Notes under the pieces: generated by a model
What the model saw: only the letters and a program-made list of their open reading frames with translations
Database searches by the model: none
What the model was told of the DNA's origin: nothing
In this document: one piece after another, positions 48,501-62,299 of the stretch
Numbering within the stretch: position 1 is the stretch's first letter
How the letters are laid out: the number at the start of each line of letters is the position of its first letter
Program-made: the position numbers and the translations under genes
Assembly (NCBI GenBank): GCA_030407085.1
Contig: CM059586.1
Span: 85,495,501-85,559,500 of the forward strand
From: Trichopria drosophilae
Taxonomy: Eukaryota > Arthropoda > Insecta > Hymenoptera > Diapriidae
DNA: 64,000 nt
Direction of reading: 5' to 3'

Positions 48501-51500
48501 ATTATAACTTTACACTTAATTTAAGTGTCTTGAAATTAACTTACATTAACCATTAGTAAATAATTTCTCTCATTGTCAGTGTAAGTTTCTTTATATGTGC
48601 AAATCCCCAAAACGTTTTAAATTCTAGTTGCTCCGTAATAATCGAACTACGATAAGTGGAAATTTTTATTTTAAAACTGTTTTCTGTGTAAAAAATGATG
48701 ACAAATATACTCGATTAGTTTATTTCAAGCTGTCAATTATACTTATGTGTCTATAACTCGAAAATGTATGATTTTATTAACAATTCACATGTATCAATCA
48801 AGAAATTTTAATTTTCACATTCAGCAATGACGAGAAAAACGAAAATATTATAAAACTCGGGAGCGTGTTGAAGTCAGTTTTCAAAAATTCAACATTTTTA
48901 TTTCTAGCTGTCGATTATAATGATGAAGTTATAACTCGAAAATGTATGATTTTATTAAGAATTCTCGTCGTGACTCACCATAAAAATGAGTTTCTTAGCA
49001 TAGTAAAGAAAAAAATTTGAAGCAAATCACTTCAAAAATTTGTTTTAGGTATCTTTTGAAGTATATTATCGACTGAAATGTGTAAAGAATATGCTTCCAT
49101 AAGGCAAAAAGTAGAAGGTACCAGAAGAAGTGTGATTCACTTTTTAAAAAATCGAAAAATTTACAAACTTTATTTTTTGTCAGAAAAAAAGTTTTCTGTA
49201 AACCATATATTTGAATAAGTAGCACATATTCTACTCCTAAATACCAATCTAATCCAATTTTTTCACGAATGTGCCTTATAAATACTTTTACTTATTAGCT
49301 TCTGAAATCAGAATAGTCGCTGGGCCTCTCGTATTAAAAATTGTCATTTTTTATTGGCACACTAAAAATATCCTTTCGATTGATCTATAATCCTAAGTTC
49401 ATTTATTTATACTGTACTTCTTAACGTCGTAACCGGTAGTTAAATTGCAAATTGATTTCTTTAACTATTTAAACCAAATTAAAAAATGGTGAAATTTTAA
49501 TATTAATATAATACAGCCAGATGTGAGTATTTATGCGCATACAACTTATTCTTTGTTTGTAAACAGATCGACTATTACACAAAAAAACTTTACTCGGTGA
49601 ACCGGAGTGCGTTTCTTTTTGTGCTGTGTCGGAAAATTTAAGGCACGATGCTGTTGCTATTTGGGCTCATTTACGTTTAATATTCCACATGATCAAATCA
49701 TGGAAATTGAACTTCGCACACTCAGTTGAAAATAGTACTCGTTACACTCGAGCGCTAATCACCGACTCCGCGCACTTGTATCGTAATATACTATTTTTGG
49801 TTTTCAAAAAATAGCTGCCAATTTACAAATTGATGAATAGTTTATCTTACTAAATTCATTCGGTCATTTTTGAAAAACAGTTCGGAAAATATTATATCCT
49901 GACTGACGGAATTACTGAAACATTACGAAAAAAAAACGAGAAAAACGAATTTGTGGGTTGGGCCGTGAAAAAGAAACCACCAATCTTTCCGATCTCGTAA
50001 TGTTTTAAAGCAGATCAAACTGATTGGAATTGTTTTTATTTTGCATTGCATACAAAAAATTAAATTAAAAAAAAAGATGTTTTTGAGAAAATTAAAAAAA
50101 ACGGCCGCCTTATCTTTAATTTTCAAAATTTATGTCAATTTAAAAAAAAAAACTCGATTTTGATTGTAAGACTTATGTTACACTCCAATTTTGAAATTGG
50201 TAAAGATGAGAGGGATGGATATGATGTGTAAATGTTTGTATATGCATGCATGGAGTTTGTGTTTTCTATTCCGACAAAAGACAAGAGGATTAGGGGAAGT
50301 CAAATTTGACAGATTTTCATTAGCCGCCGGAGTAGATTGTTCGCCACTTTTCTAGGACAGAGTAAAATAAATACATGTTTATATTCTCTAACTGAGAGCT
50401 TATTGTGTCCGTTTGTCGATTACAACTTATTTTTTCTGTGCAGTTTTTAGCGTTTTTTTCAGTTTCTACCAGGGGCACATATCTAAATAGCATTTTTTTA
50501 CATTTTTTTAAAATTTGTTGTTATAATAACTAAAAAATTAATTTTGATTAAGTAGGTAGTGACGTAGTTGCAACATGTCACATTACTTGTGTTTTTCATG
50601 ATGATGTTGGCCAATAAATACACTAAAAAGATATTAATCACGTGTATCTTGACTAGTTTTGAACATCTATTAGAAACTATATTAACTTTTTTCACCACTT
50701 TCTCAGAGCTCTCTAGATAGCACAAACTTGGACTTAAAAAATTGTTGAATGCATGTAATTTATAGATTTTTTGTCGATCTTTAAAGTGGTGATATCCAAA
50801 ATTAAAACAAAAAACATCTACTACTAAACAATGAGTTTAAGTGTAAAAATACTGAGATTTTTTTTTCAATTTGATTGTTTATCAACTGTCCGTTATGGAA
50901 TCATCTTGAAACAAATTTAGATGGTGGGGGGAATGTCGGAACTTCGTCTTCTGAAAACTGTATTAGGAAAGTTAATTTTGTCACCTGAATGCTCCAAAAA
51001 TGGCGTCCGAAACGTGAATTTTCGATCATTACCTTTAGGACACTTCAATTAAAAAACTATAAGATTTTCGAAGAAAATTATAATTACAAAAAGAATTCAT
51101 CAGTGGATACAATAGAATTTTCGGAGAATTTTTGGAGACAATTTTGAAAATTATTGTACTCAAATTTTTGTCATACCTCCAGATTACCACCATGTTACGA
51201 AAATAACTTCTCTTGGTTGAAAACGGACTTGCAGAAAGCAGACTCGAATAATTTAGCATAAACTTCTTCAGATTTATTAATCATTTGTTTTGTACGAAAA
51301 AAGATATAAGTGAAATAAAATGTTGGTGAACATCAAAATATCGTCCAAGTGCCAAAAAGTAATGTATAATGAATTTAAAAAACGTTAAACATTAACACTA
51401 TTTTTTATAAGCGCAGTACATACACATTTGGGAGGGGAGATGATCACGAATTAGATAACACTTTTAGTAAATTATAAATGTGGGATCCAATACGGAGGAC

Positions 51501-52200
51501 GTATTTTTCTTATATATAAATCGGATCCATTTGAAATTCGTTACGTCTTTGCGGTCGATAATTATGCATTTGATATCAATTTAGAAAATTAAATCTCAGG
51601 ATTAAAATAAAATTAAATTAAAATTAAAACTAAAAATAAAACATAGGATTAAAAATGACGGGTCCGATATGTTTTTATACATATCCATAATGTTATCCAT
51701 AATGTCTAAGCAACTTATACCATTTTTTTTAAATAGGCGTTATTTGCTTTGTTATATAACCATGTATTTTTATAGCTCACGATATTTTTTACTTTCGTGA
51801 AAAATTCCATTCGGTTTCCATGTCAAAATATCGATTAAATAGTCAGATACCAGAGATAAGTTTGCAAAAATATCGTTTCCTTGTAACAATAACCAAATTT
51901 CAGCATCAGAATCTGAAAGAGGAGTTATTTTTTAATACAAAATGGGAGCCGTAAGTTTGTGGTACATTTTACGCCTTTCTGGTTGTTAACGAGTTAAATA
52001 AACCATAATAACATTATTTTGAAAAAATTACAAACGACGTTAATAATTATTGGAAGGAAGAATTTATTTAGAAGCGAAAACCAGTTGTATACCAAAAGTA
52101 GTCATAAAAGGGATGAAATAATAGAGATCCATTTTAAAAATTTTATTTTTTGCATGTAACATTCAATATTTTTGAAAATTCACGAAATTTTGAAAAGAAA
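45572..52200. other. 6.6 kb AT-rich, no gene recognised
   Basis: Only chance-like open frames (longest 99 residues). Scattered ATAATATT tracts around 46420-46950. Nothing with a domain, tRNA box pair or clear inverted ends was seen. Confidence 0.45.
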
Positions 52201-52209
52201 CCATTGGAG

Positions 52210-53270
52210 GTTCAGTAATACCAGTTTCCGTATTTTCGCACGTCTCGAAACTTTTTTTTTTGTGTCGACAGGTCATAATAAATAAGAGACGCGGAGCTTT
52301 TTAAAAATAGCAAAATCTGGCTAGTACGCGAGATCTCGGTCATCGCATCGATCCCCACATTTTCGGCGCCGGATGAAACGGCATCTACGTCTCGTGGCCA
52401 GCTAGCAATGCCTGTTACCACTAGCTGGTCGAAGCTCTGCGCAAGCGAACTTTTCACAAAAGCTCGAAGAGAGCTTGCGGATGGCGCCGCTTTGGCGTCG
52501 TGAATCAGTCACCCTCGGGCAGCCCGTTAGGGTGGATCGTCTGAATCATCAATCGTCCATCCAGGGACTCGATCAAACCTGACTTTGAAACTAGGGGTGC
52601 CCTAAAAAAGGGGACCTGCCTGATCGGATCATCTCGCTGGTCGAGTGTTCACTTTCACAATAGGACAATGACGACCGAGCAGGAAAGGACAAGACTGGAC
52701 ATCTCGAACAGAGATCATCGTTATTTGCAGGTGTGTTAAAGCCGCGAGTGTACGCGACTGCGCACCATGCGCAGCACCAACCCTTGTTACTTGTTTACCC
52801 GGAACTTTTCCATTCGCGAGATGTTTTTCGCAAATCGCCTGGATAAGTCGGTCATGTTGTTCATCCATTGCAATTAACCAACTCACTAGTGACTGAATTG
52901 TGATGGGATGATCCGGATATACCAATCCGTTCTAAGACATTCTAATGCCCATATGTGGTCGCAGATGATTTCCAATAAGTGAATGGCTAAAGTCGGTCTT
53001 GATTGGCGATAAGACAAGACGTTCAATGGCGCATCTCATGGATGACATACCGTCATTCGAACTCTTAAACGTTATTATGAATTTTTATTTATCTCCGCGA
53101 GATTTGTTTTTTGCAAATTCCCTACATATGTTGGTCATCTTCACCCGTTGCATTTAACCGAGTGATTTAATTATGACGGAATAATCAGGTATTCTAATCC
53201 GTCCCAATCCGTTTTAAAATTTACATGTGGTTGTGGTCACAGATTAATAAGTTAGTTGTTACAGCGGTCA
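52210..53270 (-). other. GC-richer patch with unknown open frames and a diverged tandem duplication
   Basis: Clearly less AT-rich than its surroundings. The minus strand has a 98-residue frame (52629-52925) starting MVYPDHPITIQSLVSWLIAM, and an 81-residue frame (52212-52457). I recognise neither. The segment 52813-52990 recurs in diverged form at about 53095-53270 (CGCGAGAT, TTGCAAAT, GGTCATSTT, TTGCATTTAACC, ATCCGGATAT-like words). A CCAGCTAG/CTAGCTGG hairpin lies at 52398-52430. It could be a decayed gene or an old retroelement. Not a confident CDS. Confidence 0.35.
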
Positions 53271-55015
53271 TGATTGTTAAAAAGACAATACGTATAATGG
53301 AGCTTTTCATTCATGACTTGGACCAACTTCAACCCAACAGTTCTTGCGCATTTTTTTCCGATATTGTTTCAATGATACCATACGATTATTTTAAGAACAA
53401 AAATGAAAAAAGAAAACTCTCGACGAAATTTTAAATAAACTCAATTTTCTCGCACTTCAAAATAGTCGCAAATGTATTTTCCAGAAATTAAAATAAAATT
53501 CTTTCTACTGCAGAAACTGAACTGATGTTGACGTACCTGCTTTTCTCATTTCGGACAAAAAAGGGTTAAAAAGAAAATCCTTTTACAGGAATGTGTAAAT
53601 GAATTTGCTTTATTTTCGTATAAAAAAATCTCATTTTTGACAATTTGGCGTTTGATCTCTCTTGTCATGTTACCCTTCAAATGTACGTGTTTTGAATCCT
53701 TTAATTTTTGAAAACTATGGGTATATCGTGTAATGCTTTTTTAAGCACCTTTTTAAGAAGGTGGTAGTTTATGTCGTCTCAGATAATCTTGAATTTAAAT
53801 CGAAAAAATCATGTTTTTGTTAACATTTGATCGGATGAGCAGTATTCAAATAACAAACGATGTTTTACAGCATCAACATTTAAAAAAAATAGTTTACAAA
53901 TTTATAACAATCGATTGAAAAAAAAATTTATAACATATTTTTTATAAAAATTTCTAGATGAAGCTGAATTATTATTTGGTATTTTTTTGCGAATATCGGG
54001 TTTTGAGGTGTTCCCATCTGTTTACAAAAGCCCTCATGACTGTAAAATGTGAAGATAAAATAATAACATATTTTAATTGATAAAATTAAATACTCAGAAA
54101 AATATATTTTTATAAAGTTGGACGAGGGTTAAAAAAACATTTCACAACCCTGTTATGTGTGCTTTAAAAAAAAACAAGAGTTTCATGTTTCGATTCATAC
54201 CTACTCCAGTGGACACGGTACAGTGCAATGTTTAGTGCGTTACAGAAAAATTCATATACATGGTACATACATAAACCAAGTTTCATTCTCAAATACTTTA
54301 CAAGAGGAATACCTGCTTCCACGTGTAATTAAAATATATCGAAAGATTTTGAAGTTGTTAAAGTTACGAAAATGTAAAAAATGTTCAATTTTCTCAAACA
54401 CCGGTTACGCTTGTTCCTGGTTTAATATCTCAGGTTTTATGATAGGCACACACTAAAACAACTTATTTTTTATTAGATATTATCCTCAAAAATAAAAATC
54501 GATTTCAAGCCATTGGGAAACATTTTATTTTTTAACAGTCATTAACTGAATAAATATGTGATACTGAATTAAGTACTTTTTTAAATGCTATAATAAGAAA
54601 AGTCCATTTTATTTTCAGTTATACCATTTTAACGCGAGTACTTGCAATGTTAGCAATTCTATTAACAATTCTACGATATCCTCACATAGAAGCATCCTTA
54701 CAGAGTCAAAATTTCGATAATTGTTACAAATTATTTATTTAATTTCATGTAATTTGATTTGATCACGGCACTGAAACTAGCCGACCTCAAAATTTGGTCG
54801 CCAAAATATTACTAGAGTTTTCACGAGGCTTACAAATATTCTAGATTTTAAAGAATCCATCCAGTAATCGCAGCAAACTATTGGTAAACTTTGTTGTGTT
54901 CGTGTTCAAACTCACGACCCTTGCAGAACATTGACGTTCCAGTTATAATCCCTCACTTTTTAAGGTTGTAACATTACATAGAGATTAAGAAACCTTTACG
55001 TAACCTTATGCCAAC
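53271..55015. other. AT-rich stretch, no gene recognised
   Basis: Open frames (for example 54157-54456, 99 residues, Lys-rich) have no domain. No repeat borders identified. Confidence 0.4.
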
Positions 55016-55262
55016 CTCTCTCTAAATTTCTTGGAGTGTGAATTCACTCTATAGTTAGTGAAAACCGAGCAACACTCACGAAAGAGTGAATATTTAACTC
55101 TCTTAGATTAAAATTTCACTATTTTCCTCCGAGTCGTGGAGTTGACAACTATGAAGGAAAGAGTGAATTTCCACACTTAAAGAGTTGAATATTCACCCTT
55201 TCACGAAAGATGCTCGGTTTTCACTAAAAGAGTGAATTCTCACTCCAAGAAATTTAGAGAGT
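55016..55262. mobile_element. ~247-bp foldback MITE
   Basis: CTCTCTAAATTTCTTGGAGT at the left is inverted at the right. AAAACCGAGCA (left) and TGCTCGGTTTT (right) continue the arms, about 60 bases each. Many AGAGTGAAT words inside. Confidence 0.7.
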
Positions 55263-56175
55263 ACATTAATATGTGAATCATCGGTTGAATTTATTAAGTG
55301 GAGGTTACACGATAATGTTACATTAATATTAAATAATATCCGTGTAACATGCATGCGATATTCCATCTAGATTAACATTTAACACGTCAACAAATGAATT
55401 ATTATATTTAACAAACGTTTACAGTATTATATTTTATATATTATAAATTTTGTAATTTTATATTTTTATTACATATTCAAAAGCTATAATTTTAACTGTA
55501 TTTAATTTACAACATAAAGTTGTAACAGAACATTAGAGCTAGCGTACTCTGTCCTCCACTAGAAAAAATGTAACTCATATTCACTCCGTGTAATTTCAAA
55601 CTTATTTTCATTCCGGGATTTAAATCATAGCTGCAAAAGTCAAAATTTCACCTAGCGGCAATAAAGGAAATTAAATTGATTGATGAAAAAAATAGCAACT
55701 TTATATTGTAACTATATATAATAATGTTAATAGGACTAATCTGGACAGTTCTGCAAAGTTAAACTTGCTGTTCTGTAAGGTGTTCAACGCGTTACATTTA
55801 TATTACATTATAAGATTCATTATAGGCAACATTTTCACAACATTATGACAACAGGTCGTTTAAAGGTTTAAGGTTATTAACACTTCGTAACCTTGTCATT
55901 GCTATTTTCTGTGAGGGGATAGTTCCGCCGAACATTAAAAGTGCTACTAAAGTACTAGCTGACCTGGTGTTTGATAACGGCGGGGTCTAAAAAAAATGTG
56001 TATTGCTAATGAACTTTAAAACCCCCTTAATACACAGAGATTAAAATATATTGACTTGTAACATTTAATCTTTATCATAATCGATTATATTCTCGTGTAA
56101 CTAATAGCCTGCAATTTTTAGGGTGTTGACAGTGCGAAAAACTTAATCACAAAACTTCAAAACACATTCTATCTA

Positions 56176-56905
56176 CACTGAAAAAAATTCTTAGTTAATT
56201 GGACTACTATTTACTTACTCAAAATATTTCTATAGGTCCTGGACGGATTTTTTTTAGTTTTAGTTATGATCGTGAAGTATTTAAAGCAACCAAAAATATA
56301 GTTGTAGAAGAATTAAATTTTATACGTTCATTTGACTAAAAAACAATGCAGAAGAAAAATGAAGATACATTTTTAGCTAAGTTTTAAGTGAATTTTAGAG
56401 GAACTACATTTTCGGTTGAGTTTTAGCAGAACTACATTTTTCGTACCTTTAACTTCTTTTTGGTCTAAACTGCAACTTAATAAAATTGTAACATAAATAT
56501 TTGTCAATTTAACTAATATATGTTAACTTAAATAAGAATGGTACAAAATCAACAGAGCTATCATAACTAAAAAAGTAGTTCGTTTTACAACTTTCAACTT
56601 CCCAACTGTAACTGAATTTTTATGTAAAAGTTTATTACAAAATCTTTCAAATCCATATTTTTGTTGAGTAAATAATTGTGGCAATCTGATACGTAAACTG
56701 AAAAAATTCAATAATTGGAATTACCAACTAGATAGTAGAACAAGGCACGGTCATCATTATTACTTAATTATACTATCTAAATAGTGGCCTCGACATATTA
56801 AATAGTGAACTCTATTATTTAAATAGTAAAACTAACTAAGGAGCACAGTTGTACCTAATCCTACTATTCAGATAGTAAAACCAACTATTTCTCTTTTTCC
56901 ATGTA
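56176..56905. repeat. Possible foldback with ACACTGAAAAA / TTTTTCCATGT ends
   Basis: Loosely inverted ends and a cluster of AAATAGTRAAC words at 56770-56890. Boundaries uncertain, no target duplication seen. Confidence 0.3.
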
Positions 56906-57539
56906 TTAAAACTTCGAACGTAAAAATAACATATAACTGTAGGACATTTCAAGTGTACCGAAAACTAGGCTTAATTTAAGGAGATATTTAAGTTACAAAA
57001 TATTTTTCTGGTTAAGCACTTTAAAAAAAGTCCATTTTGGCGCATACAATTTTGTGCCTGAAATCCACATTTTCATGAAATATTTAACCAAAATATAATT
57101 AAAATGTTGTAATTAAAAAAAAAATAAGTGTAAAAACTCGCGTTAGAATTTTGAATACAAAATGGGGGATCCAAAATGATGTATATGGAACCACTGAATG
57201 TTATTTTAACCTCGAAATTTCAATATTTATTGTATATACAAACTTATTTTACCGCAATCAACAATTTTTTCTTCGATCAAGCTGAAGACCGCCGACAGTG
57301 TCCGAAAACGCCCGAATTTGCAGTTATTCTCTGATTGGTCAGCGTTATTTTTCTGCATTTTAGTGAATATATCTATCTCTAATTCAAACAGCGTGATTTT
57401 TACTGACTCAACTCAATTTTAAATTTATTGCCAAGCACACTTTTTTATACATATAAAAAGTATATAAATGACGTATTATTATAACAAATATAATTCCGAT
57501 AAAGCTACATTATAAATATAAGTGAAAAAACTCTGTACG

Positions 57540-57720
57540 AAGTTTTTCGGGTTGCTGATTATGGGGTAAGGTTTTAGAAATTCGAAATGGCGGATCCAAC
57601 ATGGTAAATACAAAGTTAAAATTTTCATGAAATGTTGTATCTTGGGGTTTTTGGTGTAACTGATTACGAAACCAGCGTGAATTCTTCAAAATTAAAAATA
57701 ACGAATACAATGGTTATATA
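57540..57720. repeat. Dispersed 'ATGGCGGATCC' repeat, old copy
   Basis: GCTGATTATGGGG, AAATTCGAAATGGCGGATCC, AACATGG, then a second unit with GTATCTTGGGGTTTTTGGTG and CTGATTACGAA. Same family as 13080-15400, outside any recognised TTAA element. Confidence 0.65.
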
Positions 57721-59567
57721 TTCAGTTCGCCGTTTTTTAATTTTCAAATGAAGTTCTAAGGGACATTTTGGAGACAATTTTAGAATCATTGCTGTCCGAT
57801 TTTCTGATGTTCTGATAAGATTTATACTGTTCTGACATTCTAGAGATGTTCCGGAAGTATTAAACCGGGTCAAAAGCATTCCTAAATTTAAAAAAATACA
57901 TTAAAAATGTAGTTTTTTATATTTTTTTACTTATAAAACCTTACTCAGTTCAATTATCACTTTACGCCCTATTTAATGTATAAACATTTATTATTAAATT
58001 CAATAATTGTAATAATTATAAATTACGTAATTTAATTAAGTGTCCTTAAGTTGATTATTTAAATTATATTAGTATTACAATAGCTCACACTTAACTTTAG
58101 TAAATATGCCAAACAAAATTTTAGTTAAACCACTAGTAGTTGTGTGAGAACTGTAGGAGGCCATATCATATTTTAATATCACCGGAGTCAAAACCTGTGT
58201 TGCTTTCCGCAGAATTCGCATTCGATGAGACATTGTCCCAGAATAGTCGCTTTGTTTCAATGTTTTTAAACTCTGGGGTAAGAATTCAAACAAAAATGCT
58301 TTTAGTGATTTAAAAGAAGTGACTAATTCTTGTTAAATACAATTTGTAACTAGTTATTGGTTCAAATGTTGTATTGCTCATAAAATAAGTGATCAACAAC
58401 AAAGTACATTTTTGTGCAGTCTACAGGAGACAAATAAAGAGATTTTCTGAAATAAATAAAAATCGTTTAATTCCGAAAATTCTTGGCCAGTTCTCAATTA
58501 ATTTCTTTGGTCTTTTTAGGATACCGTCTATAGTAATTCAAATCACCCTTTCAGAGTTCGAATTTTGAAAAATCGATACAGTCATTGTTTATTTACTGTT
58601 TTTAGTGAAATTCCTCACTTTATCGGCGAAGCACTTTAGAACCCCCTTAACCATCATATTTGATTGGATAAGACATGCATGTGTCTGTGGGTCGTTCGTA
58701 AAAACGATATGAAAAATATACATTTGATTTATATTTTAATTAGTTTATAAATGACGATAAACCCTTCGAAAATATTGATTTTACAGAGAATTACAAATCA
58801 ATTTACCAAAAAATCCACCTCAGAATTATCAAATATTTTTCCTTATCAGTAACTCATTTTCATATAAATCATTTTTATTACATTGATAAAATATAATTTT
58901 TTCTTTTTCATTTTAAAGAATGTTTTCTGTCACTTTTTACTCTCCTCTACCCCTCGGTGCAGTCTAATAAAAATGGCCTTAGTGTGCATTAAATTAACTA
59001 TATCTTCTAGTTGGGCAAATAACAATTCTTGAATAGCGTTGCTATATTTTGCGTCGAGCTTGTTAAAGGTACGATACACGCATAATGCAAAAAAAAAAAC
59101 GAAAATTATATGGCACGTGTATATAAAATGTACATACAAAACCAGCGACCGAATAATGGATCAATTTACCCTCTAGCTTATATTCTTTTTAATATATTCG
59201 TGACACATAAATAGAGGGGAATCGAGGACTACAGATCGATCGCAAATATTGTCCCGGTATAATGAGCATATTATCCCTCGTGTACATAATCTATGTTGTA
59301 AACATAACAGATACCTATTTTTGTTTGAACAAAGCCAAAAATCAGGATTCATGCACCTTTCGAATTACTTAATGAAAATGATATCACAATACCTAACAAG
59401 GATGTAAAGTATTTTAGTACGCACAAACAACACTGAATTAAAAAAAGTAAATTCTTTTAATAAAGTCATGTAGTTATGAACTTGTAGGCTTCAGTAAACT
59501 AGAAAAAAATAAAAACAAATTTAATACCAATTAAGTAATGATTGATTGATAGGGAGCACCTCAAAAA
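57721..59567. other. AT-rich stretch, no gene recognised
   Basis: Short chance-like frames only. No element ends recognised. Confidence 0.4.
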
Positions 59568-59690
59568 CCCGACGTATCACAAAACAGACACTTGAAAAAT
59601 CCCACTTTTAATAAACAGACATTCAAAAAGCAGACATTTAAAAAAAATCATTCAGAAAGCAGACATTAAAAAACAGAATTACAAAATATG
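59568..59690. repeat. Degenerate CAGACATTNAAAAA array
   Basis: AAACAGACACTTGAAAAAT, AACAGACATTCAAAAAGC, AGCAGACATTTAAAAA, AGCAGACATTAAAAAACAG follow each other with a period of 13-25 bases. Shares ATCACAAAAC and GACACTT with the foldback at 830-950. Confidence 0.6.
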
Positions 59691-61019
59691 TCTGCATTAT
59701 GTACCGACAGTTAATAATAATACATTTGATTAGCAATTGCATACTAAAAAAGGATGGCAATTATGTAAAATTGTAAAATTTACCATTGTTATTATCGTAT
59801 ATACTACGGGAACTTTTTTACATTGTTCAGATTTTGTACATAACAAGAGAAGTATGTTTTTATTCAGAACACCTGTGGCAATATTTACAATAATTATTTT
59901 AAATAATACAAAATATATTTAAATGTAATGATAAATATTATAAATCTTACTATACCCTTCTTGTACATATGACGTGTAAAAAAAAGCAAATCAATAAGAG
60001 AAAGATAATTTTTACGGAGAGTTAAATTATAAAGTTTATTAATAAAAGTTTCAAACACCAAGATCCAATTTTGTTGCGAAGTAGAATCAGAATTGCGGGT
60101 AGCCTAAAACATTTTACAAAATTAGATCCGAATTTGTGTAATTTTCAAATTTTCTACAGAAATATATTTTAAGCTCATTTCTTTTAGGAACTCACTCACT
60201 TTTCGACCCTGTTGTGCAAACACAGTTTACGAAAACGCGACAGAACTGATGTGTAATACTATAAGCCTCTGAATGTATGGAAGTTTCATCGTAAAATAAA
60301 GTCCCCGCAAGTTACACGTCAAAATAAACTCCCTTCTAGAAGAAAGGAAAAATATAAACGTTTTATTGCTCAAGAATACGAACGCGTAGTCAATGTTATT
60401 TAGTATTTTATTTAATGGCAAGTAGATGAAGAAAAGGGAATGTTATATTACCTCTACTGTAAATTTTCGAAAATCATATGATTTATCATATGAAATTTTT
60501 ATTTCATGTGATTTTTCAAGATACTGCTACTTCTCGTAATATTACGAGAAAATAAGTGAAAAGGTTCTTAAATTATCAGAGATATTAAAAATCTCGTATG
60601 ATTTATAATATGATTTTACGAACATTTTCACTAAGGACTTGATTTAATTCGGTTAGAGTGCCATGGGTTGCAAAAAAAGGTCGAGAGTTATTTATTTCAT
60701 AATTCTTGCACGTACTGAATATTTTAGGTCGCACTGAACAAGAAAAGTGCAATAACGAGTGTAAAATGTTTTCTATGTGGTGGTTCCATAAAAATTAAGG
60801 TTAAAAAATATAAAAAAATGCTTATTTGGCATTTGTTGGGTGACAATAAAACCGAAATCGACGTGAATACAAAATTTCTAATAGGGCTGGAATGAAACCT
60901 TAGAACTCGATCTTTTCCACCCAAAAGTGATTGTTGATATTCCAACGACCTATTTATCATAGTAAAAATAGCTGCAAATAAAATACTACAAATTTAATAA
61001 TACCTAAGCCTATATTTAA

Positions 61020-61290
61020 ATTCAGCGACTCTGAAATCCCTTTAGTAACAGATTAAATTTCGTCGACATCTTGGATCCTTCATTTTGAATGTATAAAATT
61101 GCCCAAAATGATTCCAGATTATAGATCAAAAACTTTAAAAACCTTTAAGTACAAAGTTTTAATCTAATTCGCTTAACATTTAAATTTTAGGCCGACATAT
61201 TGCGTTTACTATTTTGAATTTTCTAAATGTATCTCTTGATTCGTTTTTAGCAACCCAAAAAATATTGGAGTAACTAGTTTCAATAAAAAG
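61020..61290. repeat. Dispersed 'GACCCC' repeat, decayed copies
   Basis: TTCAGCGACTCTGAAATCCC, CATCTTGGATCCTTCATTTT and two further weak units in the reverse orientation. Diverged members of the 13080-15400 family. Confidence 0.5.
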
Positions 61291-62234
61291 ATAAAAAGGT
61301 AATTAAAATTCACAAATATTGGCAGGCACCTCTTACTTTTAGGCTGAAAAGTTCTAAGCTTACATTTTAGTCCTGTTAGAAAAAGTGCAAAAAATCAATT
61401 TTTACACTTCAACCTGGAATTATTCGTGCAACTGACCATATTACTTTTTTCTTATTCATTGTGATCAAAACATTCAATAAATACGAGAATTTTGAAATAA
61501 ACTTACCCCGACATTTTTTGTATCCCGATGTTATATTCAGGGTTTATAGCACATGTGAATACAAATTGTTATTTATACTTTTATAGTCAAAGAGGAAATG
61601 AATTTAACATTATTAATGGTGGTTATAATTAAAATTGTGAAAAAAAGTAAATTTAAATGTTTTTGCAATTTTGGAAAAGGTTAATTTTTTTTTTTTTAAT
61701 TCTTGAAGCTTTCAGATTTTCCTTTCTTCGTTTCGACCCCTCAGATACAAAATAAATGACAATATACTGATCTAAATGTAACATCCCTTGAAAAACAGAC
61801 TAATCAAACAATACATAAGTAGATCTTAATAAGATCTCAAATGATCTGAGCTTATCATGAAGGGTCAAGATCTTATTTCATCTTGATTATAGCCACGTCT
61901 AACTAGATCTAGAATAGATAACATCAATTTATGTATCTGTCGACTTATCTCATTTGAACTCCAAAAATATGGTCACTTAATAAATTGATCTATCGAGATC
62001 TATATCTATTCCCCCTTAGAATTCTCTAGTAAGTCGGCTAGAACTTGCGCATCTTAATAATGTTTTATGTGTCTTTAGACTATTCTATAATAAGATATTT
62101 TTGCAACATTCGTTATTTTTAAGTACAATGGTACAAAAATTATTAAATTCACAAAGGTTTCATTATATCGTGGATATAACAATTAGTAAGATTGGACTTT
62201 CTTTGTAGATGATAAAATAAAAATCTGATTTTTA

Positions 62235-62290
62235 GTAAATATCGTATATTTATATACGTTTCGACCTGTCGTGGGTCTTCTTCAGGAATA
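62235..62290 (-). ncRNA. Hammerhead-like ribozyme motif of Penelope type (degenerate?)
   Basis: On the minus strand: CTGAAGA (fits the hammerhead core CUGANGA), one extra A, stem II GACC...GGTC with a 7-base loop CACGACA, then GAAAC, then stem III CGTATA/TATACG with loop TAAA, then ATA at the expected cleavage position. Penelope-like retroelements carry such hammerheads in their terminal repeats. Stem I is weak and one extra base sits on each side of the core, so activity is doubtful. No Penelope polymerase is in the window. Confidence 0.45.
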
Positions 62291-62299
62291 AATTACATT

